This document shows, one piece after another, positions 1 to 10,759 of a stretch of DNA of 34,570 nucleotides. The notes beneath the pieces are model-generated. The model ran no database searches and was not told the origin of the DNA. It saw nothing but the letters and a program-made list of their open reading frames with translations. This stretch comes from Acanthaster planci (Eukaryota > Echinodermata > Asteroidea > Valvatida > Acanthasteridae): NCBI RefSeq assembly GCF_001949145.1, contig NW_019091682.1, positions 55,985 to 90,554 on the forward strand. Direction: 5' to 3'. Each line of letters opens with the position of its first letter. Within the stretch, counting starts at the first letter, position 1. The position numbers were made by a program, and so were the translations under genes.

Positions 1-742
1 TTGTAAATACCGGTACCTTGGTGTTACCCTTTCATCTGACATGAAATAGAATCAGCATATACATGTACATGTAGATATTGTCACAGCAAAACTCAATAGT
101 GTCATCTGGTTCCTTCATAGAAACCTGAATAGGGTTCCAGTCCAAGTAAAAGCCCAGGCTTTCAAGAGTCTGGTTTGACCCCACCTCGAGTATTGTACAT
201 CTACATGTACATGTACAAAGCTCTGTATGGACTCTGCATACAAAGAAACACATCCACAAGATTGAGGTTGTCCAGCGCAGGGCGGTGCGTACTATCACTC
301 AAGATTATAGTAGGATCAGCTCTGTTTATACAGCAAGGCTAAAAAAGCTCATAACTTCCCCTCCTACAGCAGAGAAGATGGTACAGCAGCTTAAGTCATG
401 CTACACAAAATCATTCATCACGGTGTTGACCTGGACATAAAAGATTTCCTTGATTTGCAAGAACCTCCATCAGCTCATACACAAATGAACGCTAGGTCCT
501 GCAAGACAAATGAACTTGTCATTCCACAGTCTGTGTCACAATCCCATCTTCACTCATTCTTTCCCAAGATGGCAAGAGATTGGAATAAATTGCCAAAACA
601 TATGATTTGAATCTATGGAAAAGTTATCTAGCTTCAAAAAGCACTGCACAGCCATCTACAGCTGGAATGGACAACCCCCCAGTTTTTTTCTGAGTGATGC
701 TCATTTTGAGCTTTTCAGAGTATTTATCCAGATCCAGATGTT
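1..742 (+). pseudogene. Decayed non-LTR retrotransposon (LINE), 3' part of ORF2
   Basis: Translated in shifting frames, this reads as the C-terminal end of a LINE reverse transcriptase. Recognisable blocks are YLGVTLSSDMK near base 16, NLNRVPVQVKAQAFKSLV (about 125-175), HLEYCTS (about 182-201), IHKIEVVQRRAVRTITQDYSR (about 252-315), then from base 398 MLHKIIHHGVDLDIKDFL and finally RDWNKLP (about 576-597). This order of blocks, ending in W-N-x-LP and a short tail, is typical of CR1/Jockey/RTE-like ORF2 proteins. The copy is dead: the conserved Trp after DMK is TAG, the Arg after KSLV is TGA, and there are frameshifts. The 5' side lies outside the window. Two TACATG blocks (about 60-75 and 199-215) sit inside the coding sequence. 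The exact clade is not resolved. Confidence 0.85.
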
Positions 743-3546
743 ACCAAATTATGAAACTTCCAGTGTTTGCAGGTGAATGCCGCTTCCAAAAGGAAACAGG
801 AATTGCAACCCAGTGACTTACCCAGTATTTGTCTTTTGGGAGGGTGACCAAACTTGGGGAGAAGGGGGGACTGGAATTTGGAATTAGGATGAATTTCCCA
901 TACCTGTAACTGTGGACATAAAAGTGGAATTAGGGAATGAGTTGAAATGTACTGCATGTAAAATAAATCTTTGACAAAATGAAATATTTTATTAAAAGAA
1001 GTTGTTTTAAAGGCAAATGGTAATATCACTATTGAAGTGTTTTATTTCCAGTAATTTTTCGTGTAAGCCCATCAATTTTTACAAGGATAGAATTACAGCC
1101 TACTTTCTAACTGTAAACTTATTCTTGCAAATATTTTAAATGAAAATCACAATTGAAACAAAAGTTACACATGTATATTAAATTTTTAAACGTAAAAAAA
1201 TATATAAGCGTCCTTAATTTTACTTGTACATGTAATTTGCAATTTCAACAGTCATGACTGCTATTTTTTCCCTAGATGACAGCTACTTTTTCCCCTCAAA
1301 AATATATAAAAAAGTGATTGCACTGTAATCTGTGATTCCACTCGGTCGGACCATGCATGTAAAAAGTTTGATGCTGTCTTTAAAGTAAAATCAGGATTAA
1401 ATTACCAAATGATTTCTTAAATTTAATAACACCATTTAAATCACTTGAATTGCTTTTTATTTCTCTTCACCTGTAATTCATATAATTTTCTGAAGCTTTG
1501 TGTAATTTTGGATCTTATACAAAGTCCCTTAACCTTTTCTCCTACGAAGTGACTTCTCCAGCATGTCAAGCAATTCAAACGTTGCCCCAAACCAGGTTTT
1601 ATCCGAATTGAAATGCTCCTAAAATGTGAATTAAAAAATAACTCTGTGTGAAGCAAAACACGTCTTTTCGAATAAGATGAAAATATTTTTACACAGCAAT
1701 TAACAACACTGGTACGGTGAGCGTCACATCAAAATCACAGAAGTGATCAGGTTGATAACAAAATGAAAAAGAAGAATTTATGAACAGACTAAATGGAATA
1801 CTGAACTTTGGCTACAAATTGTCACAAAAACTTTAATATCAAACAACTCATCAGAGTCAAAATACCGTAATATGCACTCAGTCTTAGTTCTGACAAAATC
1901 CAAATATGGCCTGGGTTACACAAGTTGGGTTTTATTCCACACATAATCTCTTGTGCAACCTCGGTCGTCCCAACCTCCAAAAAGATAAGCAGTTTTCAAT
2001 TTCGGTTCTCCGCCATGCACCGGGCCATTGTGCACCATTTCACTCATGTACACGTACATGTATGCAGACAGCCTGAGAGATGTGTTTTCCAACCAATGCA
2101 CAGGACAGGATATTGCCATTTCGGGGGACATGGTTAGTGATGATGCCTGCTACATATTTCACAGTTTAGAGTTTTGGTGGACTGTGTATTTGGGTGGTCC
2201 AGATTCACTCGTCTATTTCTTGGAGGGGAGGAGCCATGACCAGACAACCCCAGTCATCAAACAGGCTGGAGTTGTGGCTGCATTTCATAGCGAACCTGTG
2301 GCTTCAGAGGGGCATGTTGCAGTATGCATGGTAGCTGATCTAAAGGGTTAGAAAAACAGGGAGAAGTAAGCAAAGTTGTGACTAGTAGCACAGATGCCTG
2401 GATCATTATTACATGTTACATGTACCGTTACATGCAAGATGAAACATACACGTACATGTAACATCCTTCACCGTAGTAATTAAAAGAGACAGCTTTGCAG
2501 TTTACATACCGTACGTACATGTACATTAGCCCTAACCATATTTAAGGGATCAACTTGGCCATTTTTGGAAGCCTGTTTACAAGTAACTGAGCACTTTGCA
2601 AAATGGTCCTTGTACAGTATACATGTACAGTACATGAAATCAAGTCTGGTGGTGATTCCATGGAGTCAGTGGCAATAGGAGGATTTCTAATTTTTTTTTT
2701 TTAGTGTTCCTTTAATCTCAAAGTTCCAAGGAAGTTTCCTGGAACTTTCCGGAATCTTATGGCACTAACTGCTTTTGAAAGTTGTACAGGGCAGGCTTTA
2801 CATGTACTGATGCCTGGTGGAATTTTAATCGTACATGTTGAATGAGGACTGCAAGAATTATTGATTCATTGATGGACATGTACTGATTATTCATGTGTAT
2901 TTATGGTACTGGATCCATCAAAAACCACTTTCTGAAAGTCATAACTTCCTATTAGAAAGTATGAGAGAACATGCAAAAATGTTTTAAAGCATGTAATCAG
3001 GCCAAAGTACTTCATTTACATCAATCTGTTTACTTCAAGTCATTGTACAGGGATGGTACATGTACATCTATGTGTGTATAATGGTGTTCATAAACGTGTG
3101 GTACTATGTCTGCCACTATTATTGTATTAATACAGAACAAAATGAAGACTTTTTAATTGAACTTAATGAGATGAAGAAAGATCATCACAAATTTAAGTTT
3201 TGCTTACAGCTATAGCAACTGCTCAACAACTGTATGAATGTATCAACTGCCATGCAGGGAATGAGTATAAGATGATTTATGGCACATTGCTTGCAGTCAT
3301 ACAGTACCATTGCTGATTGTTTGAGAATCTCAAGATGGACCAATTGTTTGCTGTGGTTTAGTAAACCTTCAAAAACTTCTGCTGTTTGATTATCAAAATA
3401 CCAAAAAAAAGGATAAGATCTCTAAAAAAAAAAATACTGGTCATCAGGTGACCCTTCCCTGATGTATATCAGGAATGGTAAGTTTAATGAAATGATTGAA
3501 ACCCAGAATCCAGACATTGATAGCACTCTGCTGGTTTCTAATCTAG
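743..3546. other. No recognised gene; scattered TACATG repeats
   Basis: A/T-rich sequence with many homopolymers and scattered ACATGTAC palindromes (for example near 2044, 2450, 2515, 2620 and 3060). The first coding exon of Asterix should lie here or left of the window. I looked for a short exon encoding a D-P-R-R-like motif that ends two bases into a codon before GT, and found none. A short frame at 2028-2351 (+) and a Kelch-looking fragment (YLFGGWD) at 1916-2131 (-) have no supporting splice structure or neighbours, so I do not call them genes. Confidence 0.5.
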
Positions 3547-3643
3547 GTATAAAGCACCAGAGGAAGTGACTCCTGATGATCCTACAGCAGACTACATGAA
3601 CCTCTTGGGAATGGTCTTCAGTATGCTGGGACTTATGATGAAG
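3547..3643 (+). CDS. WDR83OS: Asterix coding exon 2
   Basis: The acceptor is a pyrimidine-rich tract ending TCTAATCTAG at 3546. The first base, G, completes a codon begun in the missing exon 1. It is probably Arg, as in the human R|YK junction. The 32 following codons begin YKAPEEV and end GLMMK, covering the acidic stretch and the first hydrophobic helix ([15 protein letters not shown]). The donor is AAG|GTTGGC, a GT site but a weak match to consensus. Confidence 0.92.
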
Positions 3644-6600
3644 GTTGGCACACCGTACGCTCAGATCACACACTCAGAGAATGTATCCATACACATTTAC
3701 CAGTTTATTTTTCAATTGGACGTTTTTGAATAGTTTTAGATGAATAAAATAGATTTTGGTATAAAGATATGAGTTTACTGCTGTGTAGTTGTTTTTTTTT
3801 ATAGCAGGGGAAGAATAGGCAAGCAATAAACCCCAGAGTTTTCAAGTCAGTAATGGATCAATCACTGTTCATGTCTCAAGTCAACTCATACATGTAACTG
3901 TCACAAGTCAGGTGATAAGTAACAGCAGGAAAATAATGCCAAATGGATTAATAACAAAGTGGATACTTCCCCAGTTTCAAACTAGTATTGTGGTGATGTA
4001 ATTGTTCTGAATACTTGTATGTATAACATTATATAATGACACAGTTAAGACTTTAACCTTTTCAGTTCCAAGATGTATCTTGTCACTAAGACATTTACCT
4101 GATGAAAGAGCATGTCTTTTAATTCTTCATTCCTGACTTGCTTTTCACACCTTCATCATTTGATTGGTTTATAAATTGGTATACATTTACATGTATGTTT
4201 TGGGCATATTTGACTCCAGATGAAGTGGTGCGCTTGGATTGCAGTTTTCTGTTCTTTCATCAGTTTCTCCAACACAAGATGCACAGAGGATGGCAAGCAG
4301 ATGTTTAGCAGTTTCATGTAAGTTTGTAATCATTTCTTATTCACATTGTATAAATATTTACAAGTATGCATGTACATGTATGTCACTAGAGGGAGCTCCA
4401 CATAGGCCTCTTACATGTACATGTACTCTTGGCATATACATGTACATGTATGATGGTATCCGTGTGCAGTGCTGTATTAAATTTGTGTTGATGTTCACCG
4501 TCCTTTCTTCATCAGAGAGAATATTGAGGTTATTATGCACATCTCTTTTAGAATAAGTAGCAAGAATTTTTAAAGTGAATGTCTGCAATATCATGCAGAT
4601 TTGGTGATTACGTATGCATGACACCAGTGCTTGGCCTTAGGTACATGTACATTGTAGATCGTGATCAATAAGTTGGCATCTTGGCTAAGCACACCATTGA
4701 AAAAACATACCTATTCCACTCAGCCAAGCAGAATGGTAATTATTAAGGAAATAAATACATGTACATGTATGTGCTTGGCGTGGCTTAAACGTGCGTTTAA
4801 GACCGGCTCAGGAGACTGGACACGACTGATACCCAAGCCGCAGGCAAAGGCATTATCAGCCTTTAGTCTTCTGAGCCGGTCTTAAGAGAGTCAAAAGAAG
4901 TCAATATATGATGGAATTCCAGTGACTTTGTTCTCATTTTCCCAAACACTCCCATCCATTTTATGGTATATTCCTTGTGCAAGTTATCCAACAGATTCTC
5001 CTTAAATGGACTCGGCGTGCGCATGTCAAGCCGCTTGCACACAGACTCTTTACCAATCAGAATCAATTAAACTCTCTCGTATCCAGTGCATGATTACTGA
5101 AGCAGTGGGCATTATCAAATGTTAATCAGTACACGGTCAAGTTGCATGTTGTTGAATAGGGAGACTGTCTGAGATATTTATGAATCTCCCTTTACAATGT
5201 ACCGTTACATGTACATGTAAGTCACTGGGGAGTTGAACAACTGTATCATACTTGTTTAAAAGAGTGCATAGCTCAGTCTTACAGGTCCGTGTACATTTCC
5301 TTTTTTTCATTTTTTGATTAAAAACACAGAAAATGAAAAAAAAGTCTTTTTTTTTGTTTTTCACTTTGAAAAAGAAAACCTTAAATAGAAGAAAGAGTCA
5401 GTTTTTGTTTTCCATTGAAAAAGGAAAATGTAGAAAAAAGGAAAAGAAATCAATTCATGTTGAAAACAAAAACAAACGTAACTTCTTTTAAATTGTATTT
5501 CAATCTGAATTTTGCCTTACAGGACACGTACATTGTACATGTAATTCATGTTTAATGACACTGTCTCCTTAAATTAAGTATGACGTAAAGTCTAGGAAGG
5601 TAACTGTTTATAATGAGCAACTTTTTAAGAATTGTGATGCATGTTGGAAATCGGCAAAGTGAGGCAATTGATGCATGCCCACTATAAATTTGTAGATAGT
5701 ATTGCCAGTGCACTTCCTAGGATAGACCTTTTTGTCAGATTGGAGAAATTCCTTTGTGGGTTGGAAGCAATGAATTCATTGAAATCTTCTACATGTACCT
5801 ATATTCCAGCAATGTTTAATTCACTCCAAATTAGTGGGCTACAATTTTGTAAGACGTGTCTTACATTACAAAATGAAAAAAATTGAGCTTTTTTTTTATT
5901 CTTCAAAAAGTGCATTGATACATGTACCCCGGTATATAATGATGTTCATGTACTGTAGTTTGTTTTTATATTGAAAAACAAACACAAAATGATTGTCTTT
6001 TTTTCATTTTTAAAATGTAAAATGAGAATATACCTGTTTCTATGTTTTCATTGTTTTTGTTAAATGGAAAAATGAGAAACTACTCCTTTTTCAAGTTTTG
6101 TTTTTCTTTTTCACTTGAGAAACAAAAAAAGAATTGTTTTTCAATCTTTGATTTTTGTTTTCAAATGAAAAAACAAAAGGCGTGATCCCTGACTACCGGT
6201 ATATGGTGTTTCAGGTTTAATGGCTTCTGGCTAGCACCCTCCCGAACAAAGATATTGACAAATAGGAAGAGCCCCCAACATGGGGCTGGATACCTCAGTT
6301 GGTACGGTACGGTATTCCAGAGGTAGCAGGTTCAAATCCTGCTCCAGGCAGTTTTTTTGTTCATCTCTATAATCATTTATAAGCACCTAGTCAGAAGTGT
6401 TTTCATGAAAAAGAAATGAATGAATCCTATACGGACCCTTATGGTATGTTACAGTGTATTACTGAAATTGAGGCATGGAGGGAGAGATTATTTGACTAGA
6501 AGCAACTTGACAGAATCTTTCCAATCCCTTAATGGAGGCTGTCTTTCATATACTGTACATGTACAGTATGTTCTTGATACAAAAGGGTCAGTTGTAAGTT

Positions 6601-7667
6601 GTCAGTTGATTGGTTACCTACCTTGATGTCTTTTCTCATCAAAGTTGAGGCACAATTTCAAAACTGGACTTGGATTCACCTGTTTTTTGATTAAGTGTAA
6701 ATGTACATTATAACAATTTTTTATTTAGAGCAAGCTCCATGAGACACAGAGTAAACATGGACTTACATATTTGTGCTTGAACATCCTCATTTATAAATTT
6801 ATAAGAACAGGATGGTTTAAAGAAAAGGTTGGGTGTTTGAATTGCTTCCTCATGTATCATGTGTATAAACCACATTTATACATGCATGTATGAAGTCACA
6901 AAATGACTCAAATCAAAGGACACTTTTGAGTTTTTGCTTGGTACCAGCTTGAAATTTTGATTTTCTTGCATTTGTTAAGACTGTCCATGCACCGGTATTC
7001 ACCTCCCTTTTCTTCATCCATGGCTTGTTTCAGGTGCCTACATGTCCATTGTAATGCAGCTGCAGCTTATTTTCTTGTGGTGTTCCCTTGAAAAAATGTG
7101 TGCACCCCCAGGAATTTTGTATTCCAATATTCAAATTCGGAAAATAATATTCAAATATTCGATAATCGATTGGATATTCGGCACAGCCCTAATGTCCTTT
7201 TACGGTATCTTCTACTTGTACTTTGTGATGATATCATGGCCATTGCTAGAAAATATCTCAGTTGGCAGTATATACATGTACACGTACATGTACATGTAAC
7301 CTTGTGAAATAGGATGTCATTTTTCAAGTATATGTCATTGCCTTCTAGAGGCAGAAGCTCAAATGTTTGCCTTTATAGATTGTCGAGGTATTCTGGAGTA
7401 AATGAAAATATTTATCAGTGACTGGCACAGCTCCCTGGTATCTCAGACATACGAGCACATGCAGGTATCATACATGTACATGTAAGAGCTCACCATCTGT
7501 CCTCCTCATTTCCTTTGGCTATGTTTTCATTCTTTAATGCCCAGTGTCGTATTCACTGCATTTATCTGAACTTCACTTATTTGTTTTTCTTTTGTAGGTT
7601 GTCAATTTCAGCTGTTGTGATGTCCTACCTGCAGAATCCTCAACCAATGACGTTACCATGGCAATAG
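3547..7667 (+). CDS. WDR83OS: Asterix / WDR83OS, PAT complex subunit (spliced, 5' partial)
   Basis: Joined coding exons: 3547-3643, 4220-4317, 7598-7667 (97, 98 and 70 nt). They encode 87 residues after a split codon and end at TAG 7665-7667. The protein follows vertebrate Asterix closely: [20 protein letters not shown], then [19 protein letters not shown], then [11 protein letters not shown], then [18 protein letters not shown]. In the family this small ER protein spans the membrane several times. With CCDC47 it forms the PAT complex, which shields polar transmembrane segments of multipass proteins during insertion. Human Asterix has 106 residues, so about 18 are missing at the N-terminus, matching one absent exon. 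Phases agree at both internal junctions: 0 between the first two exons, and AT|G, a Met codon, before the last. The C-terminus is LPWQ, close to the human PPW end. The identification is very secure; the start codon is not seen. Confidence 0.94.
4220..4317 (+). CDS. WDR83OS: Asterix coding exon 3
   Basis: The acceptor is TTTGACTCCAG at 4219 and the donor is a strong GTAAGT at 4318. The exon encodes [20 protein letters not shown] followed by [12 protein letters not shown], and ends two bases (AT) into a Met codon. It holds the second hydrophobic helix and the polar loop. One longer frame here (4239-4556, another phase) is a shadow. Confidence 0.94.
4412..4451. repeat. TACATG palindromic microsatellite cluster
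   Basis: Two short runs of (TACATG)n separated by a few unique bases, inside the last Asterix intron. The unit contains the 8-base palindrome TACATGTA, so every run is self-complementary. This is one of dozens of such clusters in the window. Confidence 0.8.
4797..4885. repeat. Inverted repeat, about 19-bp arms
   Basis: The left arm 4797-4815 (TTAAGACCGGCTCAGGAGA) is the near-perfect reverse complement of the right arm 4867-4885 (TCTTCTGAGCCGGTCTTAA), with one mismatch. The loop is about 50 bases. It could be the ends of a very small MITE-like insertion in the Asterix intron, or a hairpin. No transposase is near. Confidence 0.65.
5288..5480. repeat. A/T low-complexity cluster of alternating T-run and A-run hairpins
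   Basis: Repeats of the form TTTTTCATTTTT alternate with AAAATGAAAAA, so neighbouring units are complementary and can form short hairpins. A second, similar cluster lies at 5957-6180 in the same intron. It is not coding. Confidence 0.6.
5957..6180. repeat. Second A/T hairpin-rich cluster in the Asterix intron
   Basis: The build matches the cluster at 5288-5480: blocks such as TTTTTTTCATTTTTAAAATG and GTTTTCAAATGAAAAAACA alternate between the two orientations with a loose period of a few tens of bases. It ends just before a tRNA-like sequence. Confidence 0.6.
6284..6350 (+). pseudogene. tRNA-like pseudogene or SINE head
   Basis: A perfect T arm (GCAGG TTCAAAT CCTGC) contains a consensus internal B box (GGTTCAAATCC). 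A TACCTCAGTTGG block resembles an A box. The ends GGCTGGA and TCCAGGC pair at six of seven positions like an acceptor stem, with A as discriminator. A run of seven T follows at 6352, as for Pol III termination. The region between the A and B boxes is too short and does not form a proper anticodon arm, so no identity can be given. It is a tRNA relic or the 5' end of a tRNA-derived SINE rather than a working tRNA. Confidence 0.55.
7598..7667 (+). CDS. WDR83OS: Asterix terminal coding exon
   Basis: The acceptor is TTTCTTTTGTAG at 7597. The first G completes Met (AT|G). The exon then reads [22 protein letters not shown] and stops at TAG. The YLQNPQPMT signature near the C-terminus is a hallmark of Asterix. 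This exon is 3,280 bp downstream of exon 3. Possible polyadenylation signals on this strand are ATTAAA near 8505 and AATAAA near 8861; I cannot choose between them. Confidence 0.95.
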
Positions 7668-10573
7668 CAGATGCATCATTAGTTGAAATCCACTATTTTA
7701 CCCAAAGGCAGTTTATGGAATTAGATTTGTATTTGAAACTCATATTTGAAAAACATAAATCATTAGGGACTTGATACAATTAGCAACAAGTACAAATCAA
7801 ATTGTGCTGCAGAAACTCACATTTTGAGGAAAAATAGAAATTGTACTAAAAGTCACATGTACATGTAACTTTTTTGGCTGGTATGCCCATGTCAATCATC
7901 TGATCATCTGATTGATTCCAATTGTTGCAATAACCATTCTTGTCAATATTCTTTCCATGTACTGTATTACCACCAGTTTGAACTAATTCCTTTCAAAAGC
8001 TGCCATCTATGCTGAACTTTAAATGCTGAATGGTAACTCATTATGGATAGGAACTTCATCTTACCAAACTTAAACAGCACAGTTTGGAATGAGGAGGGCT
8101 GTGAAATAATTGTTACCGCTTCCCATGTGAATGTACATGTACCGGTACAAGTAAGTACATGTATTCTCTGATGTTTATTATAAGCCATGCATTCATGTAT
8201 TAGGCGTGTTGTCTGTTGGGTCAGTGAACTGATTTGTTTTTTCCAACTGTTTAAAATTGTTATAAAAATGAGTAACATCACTGCAAAAAAAGTCACAGAT
8301 CCAACACAATAACACAATGAAAATTGATAAGAACTGTCACCATTTTTACTGTACATGTAGGCCTTATAATATCAAATGGGAGTAATATAAAAAAGGAAGA
8401 ACCTTGTGCTATATGTGTATTTGTATGAAAAACTAACGGCAGAAAGAATAAGTTGTTTGAGTTAATTACAGAACGTGACCACAATGATAAACAATACAAA
8501 TTAAACTCGGTTCCTCCCTGTTGCGAGTGGAGCTCTCCAGAAGTGTCAATTGACATTGACATAAACATGTACTTTCCACATAAAGCGTATTAGAAAATGA
8601 ATAACATCACATTACTTGTATTTTCAAAATCTTTGATTTCGCATTTCATTTTTGTTCAAAATAAGATAAAGATTTTTCTCATTTGGAATTTTGGAAAGAG
8701 TAAAGATGTAAATTTTAGAGTGCATGTAACTTCTTTAAAATCACTCGTCTCCTTTGTTTAAAGCTTTCCCCATTTGAATTTAACATGATATTCCATTGGT
8801 GACATTTAACTGGTTTTGGTACTTCATAAGTAAGCTTATACAGTACATATATTTCATGAATAAAACATCTTTTGATTTATATCTAGTATGCAGTGAGTTT
8901 ACCGTGGACTTTTTGTAATGATACTATAACAGTTTAATCATTGAGAACTATTAAGATGACTAAAATCAGATGAACGAACTTACAGACAAATGAAAGTGGG
9001 GAGCTTGTCCACTGTACCAGTGTTTTTAAAAATCAACCAAGCCTAATTATTATTGGAAAAAAAATAATTTCTTTATGGCCATTTCAACCCTCAGAGAACT
9101 TGGCTTTTTCGGACCATCTCACAGCTGAGGAGGGGGGGAGTTTGCTCCTCCAAGGACTCGGCTATTGCATGCCTGTTTGTTCTAAAACTTGGCACGCATG
9201 TAAAGACATTCATTATCAATACCAACATACAGTTTTTATGTTTTGTTCATTCGAAGTTCATGACGTCAAATATTGTGGCCTGCATGCATTAAGCATGCAG
9301 TGGAACTATGGAATTTTGTTGGGGAAAATGCATGTGAGAACACCATGTTCAATGAAGTTTCATGAAATTCTGGAAATTTCTTAATTCAGGAAAAAACTTC
9401 AGGCTTGGAGTGTATATTCAAAAATGCTGTTATGATATCAGAGAAAATGTCCGGGGATTCTACTTCCAACCCCCCAAGCATTTTTAGAGTTAAGTGGCTC
9501 AGCTCCTCCTCATTTGTCTAAAAATCTTAACCAAGGAATTCTGCAAAGGTTCTTCACTGTGTATATTTGAACATTTGTCAGTTTGTCCAGATTCAAGACG
9601 AGGTCTGCGAGGCTCCGATGTCGGTGCTTATCTTCACTCCTCAGCATCAAAGCAGTCCTGCAGTCTGAATAAAAAACAATCATTAAAGCTCCAAAGACAA
9701 GTTTTCCCCTTGGCAATGTGCTTAAGTTTTATAAAACAGACATGTCTGTCCAGTTGGTGTTACCCAGATAGGTAGAGCAATTAAGTTTTCACTGACCAAA
9801 ATTTGATGTACATCCACAGATTTTCTGAATAGCACCAAAACTTTACTTTCTATTTCCCAAGATGACTCCCAAGGTGGGCCTATACCGACACACTTCAGAA
9901 CCATGGATGTACTCTGCATTAGTGTCAACCTGTGCCGGGCAATAAGTGACACTGTTTGTAAATGTACATGTACTTTGCTTGCCAGCCCCCTTTCTGTGAG
10001 TTTTGTGTCTTCTAGAGTGAATACAGTACACTATGCACGTTAACTGTATGTGAATTTATTATTAGAACTACTGCACAAACAAAGGGCATCTCAAAGATAG
10101 CTTATGCAAATAGGAAGTTGAATTGCTCATGGTCGCTTTATGCACTGTAGACCAGGGAAATTTCCTGCTATATATGCGCACACGAGTGCAGGGTTTGATG
10201 AAAACACCCATTCACAGTAATGGTTTAAATTGGTACTACATGTTACTGTGTATTCAGCCATTGTGCACTTTTCAAATTGAAGACTTTTAGAAATAGGTAT
10301 GGCAGATGTCTATGTCAGTAATTCTAACACCGTTCCACTTGGAATATGTATCCAGGGAGAAAGCACTGGTAATGGTCAAATTAGAGGAAATTGTGTCAGT
10401 GGCTACTTGCACAGGGCATGGCATTGGCATTAGCTTCATAACCTAAAAAGCCTCTGAAAGAAAGTAATAAATCTTATCCTGCTCCCTTTTCCAATCCTGA
10501 GCTCCCCATCCTCCAATTGACCAAGACTGATTGATACTCACCCCAAAGCAACCTTTATCTCCAGTTGTCTTCA
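7668..10573. other. Asterix 3' flank; no recognised gene
   Basis: Probably contains the Asterix 3' UTR at its start. The rest is A/T-rich with a few ACATGTAC repeats and no frame that resembles a known protein or shows paired splice sites. A short frame at 9722-9952 (-) looks protein-like in composition but is not recognised. Confidence 0.45.
9280..9300. repeat. Perfect 8-bp hairpin
   Basis: CTGCATGC at 9280-9287 pairs perfectly with GCATGCAG at 9293-9300 around the loop ATTAA. No T-run follows and no gene ends here, so a function is not implied. Confidence 0.5.
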
Positions 10574-10759
10574 TTATGCAAATTCATCAGGATGTCCAAT
10601 GTAGTAGCCAACAAAGGCAATTATAGCCAGTAGGATTGCAGCTAATAAGAACTTGGCCGCTGTTTGCAGGAGTGAACCTTCTCCCTTGGAGTACCCCAGC
10701 TCTTCTTCTGTACCTTGAATCTCTGGTGTGATAATACTGGCGTTGTCCTCCGCTTCCAT
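10574..10759 (-). CDS. Possible 61-aa single-pass membrane microprotein (hypothetical)
   Basis: The frame starts at ATG 10759-10757 (context AACAAGT before ATGG, with G at +4) and ends at TAA. It has an acidic N-terminal half (MEAEDNAS to GTEEELGYSKGEG), then one clear hydrophobic helix (LLAAILLAIIAFVGYYIG, about residues 39-56), then a short tail HPDEFA. That would suit a tail-anchored or small integral membrane protein. I do not recognise the family. It could also be the last exon of a larger gene: upstream bases in the same frame stay open for a few codons. A different frame across 10587-10901 is also open, which weakens the case. No polyadenylation signal is obvious just downstream. Confidence 0.35.
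   Translation of the reverse strand: MEAEDNASIITPEIQGTEEELGYSKGEGSLLQTAAKFLLAAILLAIIAFVGYYIGHPDEFA

Noticed and set aside
1916-2131. Kelch-like fragment YLFGGWD on the - strand
   Set aside because: Only one short motif, no second Kelch blade and no supporting splice sites; part of the frame is TACATG repeat.
2028-2351. 107-codon frame (+) as the missing Asterix first exon
   Set aside because: It lacks the expected D-P-R-R type motif, and no donor in the right phase follows; it resembles nothing known.
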